From Microthrixaceae bacterium (GTDB taxonomy: Bacteria; Actinomycetota; Acidimicrobiia; Acidimicrobiales; Microtrichaceae): a DNA stretch of 64,000 nt. The position numbers and the translations under genes were made by a program. Every line of letters starts with the position of its first letter. The stretch's first letter is position 1. The notes below the pieces were generated by a model, which searched no databases, was not told the DNA's origin, and saw nothing but the letters and a program-made list of their open reading frames with translations. Below are positions 57,603 to 64,000 of this stretch, piece after piece. The DNA lies in contig JAMLGJ010000010.1 of the NCBI GenBank assembly GCA_023958095.1, positions 1-64,000 on the forward strand. The letters run 5' to 3'.

Positions 57603-58613
57603 TCAGGCCCGCCGGGCCAGGGTCACCATGAATCGCTCCCGATCGTCGAACCAGGTGTGTTCGACCAGCATGCCCGCGTCGCTGAGCTCGCGGTGCACCT
57701 GTGAAGGGGTGAACTTGGTGCTGATCTCGGTGCGGATGTGGTCACCCTCTGCCAGGCTCACCTCGGCTCCCTCGAGCGCGGACACCCGAACGGTCTGGTC
57801 GGTGCGGGCCACCAGTTGCATCTCGATGCGTGACTCGTGATGGTCCCACAGTGCCCGGTGGGTGAACGCGTCGAGGTCGAAGTCGGCCAGCAGTTCGGAG
57901 TTGATCACCGACAGGGCGTTGAGGTTGAAACGGGCCGTCACACCGGCGCTGTCGTCGTAGGCGGGTAGCAGTTCGTCCTCGGACTTGGCGAGGTCGGTGC
58001 CGAGCAGGAACCAGTCGTCAGCGTCGAGGGTTGCCGCCACCTCCGCGAGGAACCCCTTGCGCTGCGGTGGGTCCATGTTGCCGATGGTGGATCCGAGGAA
58101 CGCGAGCACGCACACCCCGTCCATGGGCAGTGCACCCAGGTGCTCGTTGAAGTCACCGACCACTGCATGGACCGTGAGCGAGGGTCTCGCTCCGGCAATC
58201 TGCGCCGCGGCCTGCCGCAGCACCTCCTCTGAGCAGTCGAAGGGCGCGAAACGCACGAGGGTGCCGGCCGCCTCGCCGGCGTCCAGCAACAGGGCGGTCT
58301 TCTCCGAGGTGCCCGCACCCAGCTCCGCGAGGGTCTCCATGCCGGTCACCTCGGCGATCTCGGCCGCGTGTTCGGTGAGGATCTGGCGTTCCGCGGCGGT
58401 CGGGTAGTACTCCTCGAGCCGGGTGATCTCGTCGAAGAGCGCCGAGCCGGTCTCGTCGTAGAACCACACCGGCGGAATCCAGGGCGGGTCGTCGCGGAGG
58501 CCTGCAAGGGTCTCCTCGGCCAGGTGGGTGGACCATGCCGACTGGTCGAGGCACACCTCCACGGTGATCGCGGGCGGGCCGCCGTCGGCGGGTGGGTCAT
58601 CGGTTCGCGTCAT
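57603..58613 (-). CDS. egtD: EgtD, L-histidine N-alpha-methyltransferase
   Basis: A 336-residue SAM-dependent enzyme that trimethylates histidine to hercynine in ergothioneine synthesis. LAELGAGTSEKTALLL holds the SAM site, PPVWFYDETGSALFDEIT is the family opening, and YYPTAAERQIL and FLGSTIGNM complete it. It overlaps egtB by 17 bp and is the second gene of the pair. Family match is secure. Confidence 0.95.
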   Translation of the reverse strand: MTRTDDPPADGGPPAITVEVCLDQSAWSTHLAEETLAGLRDDPPWIPPVWFYDETGSALFDEITRLEEYYPTAAERQILTEHAAEIAEVTGMETLAELGAGTSEKTALLLDAGEAAGTLVRFAPFDCSEEVLRQAAAQIAGARPSLTVHAVVGDFNEHLGALPMDGVCVLAFLGSTIGNMDPPQRKGFLAEVAATLDADDWFLLGTDLAKSEDELLPAYDDSAGVTARFNLNALSVINSELLADFDLDAFTHRALWDHHESRIEMQLVARTDQTVRVSALEGAEVSLAEGDHIRTEISTKFTPSQVHRELSDAGMLVEHTWFDDRERFMVTLARRA

Positions 58614-59859
58614 GGGCGATCCTCACTCCGTTGAAGGCCCAGCGGGCCGCTGAGGGGAAGAAGTTGCGGTACGTCGTCCGGGCATGACCCGGCGGTGTCG
58701 CGAACGACGATCCGCGCAGGACCTGCTGGTCGACCATGAACTTGCCGTTGTACTCGCCGACCGCCCCCTCGGCGGGGGTGAACCCCGGATATGGGGAGTA
58801 TGCCGAGGAGGTCCACTGCCACAGGTGGCCGAAGAACTGGCCCCGGTGGCCCGTGGCGACCACCTCCCATTCGGCTTCGCTGGGCAGTCTCGCTCCGCGC
58901 CAGCGGGCGAAGGCGTCGGCCTCGTAGTACGAGACGTGCGCCACCGGTTCATCGGAGTCGAGTTCGACCGGACCGGTCAGGGCGAAGCGCTGCCAGCCTG
59001 ACTCGGTTCGCCGCCAGTACAGCGGGGAGTCCCATCCCATGGCCACCACGGTGTGCCAGCCGTCGCTCAACCAGAGCTCCGGTCGTCGGTAGCCGCCGTC
59101 CTCGATGAACTCGACCCACTCGCCGCAGGTGACGAGCCGGTCCTCCACCGCGAACGGCTCCAACCAGCGGCGGTGGCGCGGGGACTCGTTGTCGTAGCCG
59201 AAGCCGCCTTCCGCAACCGAGGCGTCGCGGCCCACCTCCACCAGCCCGCCGTCGTGTTCCAGCAGACCGGCGCGGTCCGCGGGTGCCGAGGCGCCATCCG
59301 TTCCTGGCGCGGGCAGCGCGGGACCCGCGCCGTAGGCGGGCCGGGTCGGGTTCTGGGCCAGGAGGTGCAGCGCGTCCATCAACAGCAGCTCCTGGTGCTG
59401 TTGTTCGTGGTGCAGGCCGAGCTCCACCCGCTCGAGCAGGTCATGGTCGAGGCGACCCGACGCCAGCGCGTCGGTCATGGCCGAATCCACGCTTCGTCGG
59501 TAGTCGCCCACCTCGTCGACGGTGGGACGTGTGATCAGGCCGCGGCGGGGGCGTGGCTGACGGTCCCCGACAGCCTCGTAGTAGCTGTTGAACAGGTACG
59601 CGTAGTCGTCGCCGAAGCGCCCGTAGCCGTCGAGCGCGTCGAGCACGAACTCCTCGAAGAACCAGGTTGTGTGCGCCCGGTGCCACTTGGTGGGGCTTGC
59701 ATCGGGCATGGACTGCACGACCTGGTCCTCGGGGCCGAGGGGCGCAGCGAGCGACTCGGTGCGGTTCCGCACCCGGCAGTAGGAATCCACCTCCGGGGTG
59801 GGGGCGTCGGCCGCCCGGAGCGGTTCTGGCGGGGGTGGAGGTGTACCGGTGGAGTCCAT
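58597..59859 (-). CDS. egtB: EgtB, ergothioneine sulfoxide synthase
   Basis: About 420 residues. The N-terminal DinB-like domain has iron ligands in WHRAHTTWFFEEF and HHEQQHQELLLMD. The C-terminal FGE-sulfatase-like domain has VAHVSYYEADAFARWRGARLPSEAEWE and VLRGSSFATPPGHART. It joins hercynine and gamma-glutamylcysteine (or cysteine) with O2. ATG 59859 is preferred over GTG 59904. egtA, egtC and egtE are not beside it, so they must lie elsewhere if the classic route is used. Confidence 0.93.
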   Translation of the reverse strand: MDSTGTPPPPPEPLRAADAPTPEVDSYCRVRNRTESLAAPLGPEDQVVQSMPDASPTKWHRAHTTWFFEEFVLDALDGYGRFGDDYAYLFNSYYEAVGDRQPRPRRGLITRPTVDEVGDYRRSVDSAMTDALASGRLDHDLLERVELGLHHEQQHQELLLMDALHLLAQNPTRPAYGAGPALPAPGTDGASAPADRAGLLEHDGGLVEVGRDASVAEGGFGYDNESPRHRRWLEPFAVEDRLVTCGEWVEFIEDGGYRRPELWLSDGWHTVVAMGWDSPLYWRRTESGWQRFALTGPVELDSDEPVAHVSYYEADAFARWRGARLPSEAEWEVVATGHRGQFFGHLWQWTSSAYSPYPGFTPAEGAVGEYNGKFMVDQQVLRGSSFATPPGHARTTYRNFFPSAARWAFNGVRIAHDANR

Positions 59860-59937
59860 GTCGGTCCGATCGGGAATGCCGCAACAGTAAGCGGATCCGG
59901 CCACCGGTGTGGTCGCGCCCCCGGGCGCCGCGCGCGA

Positions 59938-59969
59938 CGAGGGGCACCGGATCTCTCCGGTGCCCCTCG
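59938..59969 (-). terminator. Stem-loop between amt and egtB
   Basis: A perfect 13-bp stem (59938-59950 with 59957-59969) around the loop ATCTCT lies 38 nt after the amt stop. It is followed on the minus strand by no T-tract, but stem strength and position support termination of amt before egtB. Confidence 0.7.
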
Positions 59970-59982
59970 GGGGGATGTCGCC

Positions 59983-60002
59983 CGGGGCGGCGGACCGCCC
60001 CG
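59983..60002 (-). terminator. Second stem-loop after amt
   Basis: CGGGGCGG-CGGA-CCGCCCCG forms an 8-bp perfect stem 5 nt past the amt stop. With the next stem at 59938-59969 it makes a tandem terminator. Confidence 0.6.
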
Positions 60003-60007
60003 TGGGG

Positions 60008-61348
60008 TCAGCTCACTCCGACCGTTGTGGGTGGCTTCGATGCCGCACCGGCACCCACGGTCACCGTCGTGCTGGCGGTGTCCTCGTTGTAGCCGGGTGC
60101 GCCGTGCTCGAGGATGTCGAGGCCCTCGATCTCCTCCTCGGCGCTGACCCGCAGGCCGACGGTGTACTTGATGCCGAGGAACAGTGCGAAGCTCGTGGCG
60201 AGCACGAACGCCGCTATCGACACCACGCCGACCGCCTGGGTGAACAGCAGGTCGAGACCGTCACCGGAGAGGATTCCGCCCTCGAGGGCGAACACGCCCA
60301 CCAGCAGGGTGCCGAGGCCACCGCAGATGCCGTGCACCGACACGGCGCCGACCGGATCGTCGATGCGCACCCGGTCGAAGAACAGCACCGATGCGACGAC
60401 CACGCCACCGGAGATCGCCCCGATGGCGATCGCTCCCCAGTTGCCCACCGAGGCGGTGCCTGCGGTGATCCCCACCAGGCCGGCGAGGAGGCCGTTGGCG
60501 GTCATGGCCACGTCGGGCTTGCCGGTCTTGATCCAGATCACACCCATCGCAACCAGGGCGCCGGCCACTGCGGCGAAGGTGGTGGTGAGGGCGATGTTGC
60601 CGACCTCGGGGAAGTCAGCTGCCAGCTGGGAGCCGGGGTTGAACCCGAACCAGCCGATGAGCAGGATCATCGCACCGATCACGGCGAAGGGGATGTTGTG
60701 GCCCAGGATCGCCCGGGGCTTGCCGTCGGGGCCGTACTTGCCGATGCGGGGTCCGAGCACCGCTGCTCCGGCGAGTGCCGCGAGGCCACCGGTCATGTGC
60801 ACGAGGGAGGAACCGGCGAAGTCCACGAAGATGCCGTCGTTGAACTCGGCGAGCCAGCCGCCGCCCCAGAACCAGTGGATGACGATCGGGTAGATGACGC
60901 CGGTGATCACCAGGGAGTACAGGAAGTAGCTCTTGAACTTGGTGCGTTCCGCCATGGCGCCGGAGACGATCGTGGCCGCGGCGGCTGCGAAGGCCATCTG
61001 GAAGAAGAAGTCGACTCCCGGTGAGAGGCCGCCGTCCGCCGCGGTCCACTCGCCGGTGGCACGCAGCGCCTCGTTGCCCCATCCGATGAACCCGTTGCCG
61101 TCGGGCCCGTAGGCGAAGGAGTAGCCGATCAGGAAGAACATGATGGCGCCACCCGCGAAGTCCATCAGGTTCTTCATCATGATGTTGGACACTGACTTGG
61201 ACCGGGTGAGTCCGGCTTCGACCAGGGCGAAGCCGACCTGCATGAATATGACCAGGACAGCAGCGACGAACACGAAGGTGTTGTCGAGAAACACCTTCGC
61301 TATGTCGGGCGCCGCATCCTGCGCCAACAGGGTGATTGATGTATCCAC
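60008..61348 (-). CDS. amt: Ammonium transporter
   Basis: A 446-residue Amt/MEP/Rh channel in the plasma membrane with about 11 membrane segments. The twin-histidine pore motif parts are SSLVHMTGGLAAL and VSVHGICGGLGTL, with LIGWFGFNPGSQL between and MQVGFALVEAGLTRSK near the start. The C-terminal cytoplasmic tail (DILEHGAPGYNED) is the usual GlnK-responsive type, though no glnK/glnD is adjacent. Ammonium uptake fits the GdhA gene 29 kb to the left. Confidence 0.96.
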   Translation of the reverse strand: MDTSITLLAQDAAPDIAKVFLDNTFVFVAAVLVIFMQVGFALVEAGLTRSKSVSNIMMKNLMDFAGGAIMFFLIGYSFAYGPDGNGFIGWGNEALRATGEWTAADGGLSPGVDFFFQMAFAAAAATIVSGAMAERTKFKSYFLYSLVITGVIYPIVIHWFWGGGWLAEFNDGIFVDFAGSSLVHMTGGLAALAGAAVLGPRIGKYGPDGKPRAILGHNIPFAVIGAMILLIGWFGFNPGSQLAADFPEVGNIALTTTFAAVAGALVAMGVIWIKTGKPDVAMTANGLLAGLVGITAGTASVGNWGAIAIGAISGGVVVASVLFFDRVRIDDPVGAVSVHGICGGLGTLLVGVFALEGGILSGDGLDLLFTQAVGVVSIAAFVLATSFALFLGIKYTVGLRVSAEEEIEGLDILEHGAPGYNEDTASTTVTVGAGAASKPPTTVGVS

Positions 61349-61512
61349 TAGTGCTCCTCGTGTTCGGGAATCGTGCTGCGCCGGTCGCCTTTGACAGCGC
61401 TCGTGAGGAGACTCTGGTCCGCCCGGATTGCCATACTGTTCGCTGAATGTGAACTAGTTGTTACGCGTGTGCCGGCCCGCAGGCCGCACCGGAGCCACGG
61501 GTTTGGAGGGGC

Positions 61513-63072
61513 ATGGCACCGAGGATCGACCGACGAAGGCTGCTGGTGGGCGCCGGCGGCATCGCAGGGGCGCTGGGGCTGGCGGCGTGCACCCCGTATC
61601 CATCGCCGGACGTGGTCGAGGGGCCCTGGGACGCCGGCGTGGCCTCGGGCCTGCACGCCCACGACGCAGCGGTGCTGTGGACCCGATTCGCCCCCGCGGT
61701 GCTGGGATCCGTGGACGTCGACTGGGAGGTGGCCGCCGACCCGGGGTTCACGCAGGTCATTGCAGCGGGCACCACCAATGTGGACGGTTCCACCGACGGC
61801 TGTGTGAAGGTGCTTGCCGAGGGCCTCGCCGCGGCGACCACCTACTGGTACCGCTTCAGAGTGGGTGAGCTGACCTCACCCGTGGGGCGGACCCGCACCC
61901 TGCCCGCCCCGGGTGACGAGGTGGCCTCCATGCGCCTCGCGGTGGCGAGCTGCCAGCGCTTCTCCGCCGGCTGGTACCCGGCGTGGCGGCACGTGGCCGA
62001 CACGGACCTCGACGGCGTGGTGTTCCTGGGTGACTACATCTATGAGTCCACCGGCAAGGTGAACCCGCTGTGGGACGTTCGCGACGACCCCAGCGAGCGT
62101 GCCGAGGACCTCGGGACCTACCGTGCCAAGTACCGCCTCTACCGCACCGATCCCGACCTGCGTGCCGCCCACGCGGCACACGGGTTCGCCCCGGTGTGGG
62201 ACGACCACGAGTTCGCCGACAACTACGACCGGGTGAGGATCACCGAGGAGTCCGAGCGCGCCGCGGCTGCCTACCGGGCCTGGTTCGAGTACATGCCGGT
62301 CTGGCCCATCGACGGCACCCGGATCCACCGGGGCCTGCGCTTCGGGAACCTTGCGCACGTCTCGCTGCTCGACACCCGCCAGTACCGCGACGCGAACCCC
62401 GAGGCTGACATGCTGCAGGTCACCAGCGTGCCACCCGCCTCGGTGGTGCACGAACCGGACCGCACGCTGCTCGGCACCGCCCAGCGGGACTGGCTCCGGG
62501 AATCCCTCGGTGCCGCCAGGGACGACGGCGTGGTCCACAACGTCATCGGCCAGCAGGTGATGGTGGCCCCGATCAGGGCGATCGACCTGGACGAGCCGGT
62601 CTTCGCAGGGGTACCGGAGCACGCCGGGCTGTACTTCAACCTCGACCAGTGGGACGGCTACAGCGCCGAGCGGGACCGCCTCACGGCCTTCCTGCACGAC
62701 GAGGGCATCACCGACACGACGATCCTCACCGGCGACATCCACTCCTTCTGGCAGTCGCCCATAGCGCTCGACATGGAGGACCCTCGCAGCCCGGTGGTGG
62801 CCCAGGAGTACGTGTGCGGTTCGGTCTCCTCGATGGCGGTCGGCTTCCTGCCCGATGTGGCCGAGGCCCTCGGCGAGCTCGTCTCGGGATTCGCTCCGTC
62901 GTTCCGCTGGATCGACTGGAAGAACCGCGGCTTCGGCCTGCTCGAGGCCACACCCGAGTCGATGCAGGTGCGTTTCGTCACCGTGGATCCGCGCTGGCGT
63001 GCCTCGAGTCCGGTCACCGCGGTCACCTTCGACCGGGCCACCGGGAGCGAGGCGGTCGCGGTCACGACCTGA
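61513..63072 (+). CDS. PhoD-family alkaline phosphatase, second copy
   Basis: A 519-residue Tat-exported PhoD. The signal RRRLLVGAGGIAGALGLAAC ends in a lipobox at Cys26. The metal motifs are VFLGDYIYEST, VWDDHEFADNYD and LTGDIHSFWQSP. It shares layout with the copy at 17083-18744 but differs in sequence. GGAGGGG lies just before the ATG. It is divergent from amt, so phosphate and nitrogen scavenging genes sit back to back; shared control is a guess. Confidence 0.92.
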   Translation: MAPRIDRRRLLVGAGGIAGALGLAACTPYPSPDVVEGPWDAGVASGLHAHDAAVLWTRFAPAVLGSVDVDWEVAADPGFTQVIAAGTTNVDGSTDGCVKVLAEGLAAATTYWYRFRVGELTSPVGRTRTLPAPGDEVASMRLAVASCQRFSAGWYPAWRHVADTDLDGVVFLGDYIYESTGKVNPLWDVRDDPSERAEDLGTYRAKYRLYRTDPDLRAAHAAHGFAPVWDDHEFADNYDRVRITEESERAAAAYRAWFEYMPVWPIDGTRIHRGLRFGNLAHVSLLDTRQYRDANPEADMLQVTSVPPASVVHEPDRTLLGTAQRDWLRESLGAARDDGVVHNVIGQQVMVAPIRAIDLDEPVFAGVPEHAGLYFNLDQWDGYSAERDRLTAFLHDEGITDTTILTGDIHSFWQSPIALDMEDPRSPVVAQEYVCGSVSSMAVGFLPDVAEALGELVSGFAPSFRWIDWKNRGFGLLEATPESMQVRFVTVDPRWRASSPVTAVTFDRATGSEAVAVTT

Positions 63073-63118
63073 GCCAGGGGCACCGAAGGTCCGCTGGGGG
63101 CCGGCCCCCGGCTCAGGT
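63067..63118. terminator. Hairpin between convergent PhoD and MBL/rhodanese genes
   Basis: ACCTGAGCC and GGCTCAGGT (9 bp) enclose an inner self-complementary GGGGGCCGGCCCCC. The whole structure covers the PhoD stop codon and ends 9 bp before the next gene's stop. It can work in both directions. Confidence 0.65.
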
Positions 63119-63126
63119 GTGGCAGC

Positions 63127-64000
63127 TCAGACCAGGGCCGAGTAGCCCCCGAGCACGTCGCTCACGTCGGTGAAGCCGTTCGCCCGCAACAGGCTCGCCG
63201 CGATCGACGAGCGGTAACCGCCGGCACAGAGGGCGACCACCGGTCGTTCGCGGTGCTCGGCCAGGTCCTCCATCTCGTTGCGGAGTCGGGCCACGGGCAC
63301 CACGTGCACCCCCTCGAGGGTGCCGGCATCGGTCTCACCGGGGTTGCGCACGTCGACCACGACGAGGTCGGCCAGCGAGTCGCGGCGCTGCATGAACTCC
63401 TCCGCGGTGAGGCGTGAGGCACGGCCCACCTCCTCGGGATGGCTCTGCATGACCCCGTAGGGGTCCTCCAGGTGGCCGGCGACGCGGTCGAAGCCGATGC
63501 GGGCGAGGCGGGTGCGGGCCTCGAGCTCGGTACCCGGGTCGCACACCAGCACGATCGTGTCGTCCGGTCGGGCCACCGAACCGGCGTACTCGGCGAAGCG
63601 GCCATCGAGGGCGATGTTCACCGAGCCGCGCAGGTGTCCCGCCGCGAAGGCGCCGTGGTCGCGGGTGTCGATCACCAGCGCGCCGGAGTCCCGGAGTTCC
63701 GAGAAGCGCTCCAGGTCCAGCGCCTCGGGTGGCTCCCCCTCGGCGAGGATGTCACGGTCCTTGCGGTTGAGCACCGCGTCGTGGACGAAGTATCCGGGCG
63801 CCGCGGGTTGGCCCTCGGTGACCACGTCCATGAACTCCTCCGGAGTCATGTCGGCCAGCGCGTAGTTCGAGGCCTTCTGCTCACCGATGGTCGAGACGGT
63901 CTCGGTCGAGAGCGATTTGCCGCACGCGGAGCCCGCACCATGTCCGGGGAACACCTTGGTGGCATCGGGCAGGGTCATCAGCTCGTCGCGCAACGAGTCG
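63127..64000 (-). CDS. MBL-fold hydrolase with rhodanese domains (5' end cut)
   Basis: The 3' part of a gene that begins beyond the right edge; at least 290 residues are visible. The visible N-terminus (FPGHGAGSACGKSLSTETVSTIGEQK) is the end of a metallo-beta-lactamase fold of persulfide-dioxygenase type. It is followed by a rhodanese domain (VIDTRDHGAFAAGHLRGSVNI, with VCDPGTE at the active-site position) and a second one (VVDVRNPGETDAG, with CAGGYRSS as active cysteine loop). Such proteins (CstB-like) oxidise sulfane sulfur. The start cannot be seen. Confidence 0.88.
   Translation of the reverse strand, partial: DSLRDELMTLPDATKVFPGHGAGSACGKSLSTETVSTIGEQKASNYALADMTPEEFMDVVTEGQPAAPGYFVHDAVLNRKDRDILAEGEPPEALDLERFSELRDSGALVIDTRDHGAFAAGHLRGSVNIALDGRFAEYAGSVARPDDTIVLVCDPGTELEARTRLARIGFDRVAGHLEDPYGVMQSHPEEVGRASRLTAEEFMQRRDSLADLVVVDVRNPGETDAGTLEGVHVVPVARLRNEMEDLAEHRERPVVALCAGGYRSSIAASLLRANGFTDVSDVLGGYSALV

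Noticed and set aside
61440-61470. GlnR box before amt
   Set aside because: GTAAC is present on the minus strand but the GAAAC half and spacing do not fit; AACTAGTT is only a chance 8-bp palindrome.

Overview
The window is a high-GC (roughly 70% by eye) chromosomal segment of an actinobacterium. The evidence is G/C-ending codons, stop/start-overlapping operons, many promoters placed so close to the start codon that the mRNA must be leaderless, Tat-dependent exported enzymes, ergothioneine genes, an Lhr helicase and a SARP-like regulator. A class such as Acidimicrobiia is my guess and nothing here proves it. The first 34 bases are a pure G run, best read as a sequencing artefact at a contig edge. 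The right end cuts an MBL-fold/rhodanese gene. I found no tRNA, rRNA, CRISPR array, insertion sequence or phage gene.

Layout. 0.1-2.4 kb: fumarase and a siderophore-interacting flavoprotein. 2.5-7.7 kb: a TetR regulator with a catabolic run of P450, SDR, aldehyde dehydrogenase and hydroxyisobutyrate-dehydrogenase-like enzyme. 7.8-16 kb: a DrrAB-type exporter, a degenerate diadenylate-cyclase-like protein, a thioredoxin-like/MarR pair and a second ABC system. 16-23.2 kb: small proteins, a PhoD phosphatase, a sulfatase/SDR pair and a pirin. 23.2-28.9 kb: an Fe-S assembly operon sufB-C-D-T with a NuoF-like flavoprotein at its end. 29-42 kb: a nitrogen-oxide and redox region (12-TM membrane protein, glutamate dehydrogenase, Fe-S repair protein, YwiC-like protein, two tandem group III truncated globins, a SufR-like Fe-S regulator). 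It ends in a six-gene operon with a NarB/NasA-like molybdenum reductase wired to ferredoxin, Rieske and cytochrome-b-like subunits, plus an HPP-family (nitrite transporter-type) protein. 42-51 kb: signalling genes (PAS-GAF-GGDEF, SARP-like regulator, a divergent pair of TPR-type paralogues, HD-GYP) and a serine hydrolase. 51-64 kb: FMN hydroxyacid oxidase, Lhr helicase, exported SurE-like protein, egtB-egtD, an ammonium transporter and a second PhoD.

How it fits together. The 23-42 kb stretch reads as one physiological unit: Fe-S building (Suf), Fe-S repair (Ric), NO-binding globins, a candidate membrane-linked nitrate reductase, nitrite transport, and ammonium assimilation by GdhA. Amt lies further right. 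A 16-bp TCTAG...TAGA-type element recurs at three promoters in this stretch, next to a regulator with four C-terminal cysteines. That combination is the best candidate for a system not yet described, and it is an inference from sequence.
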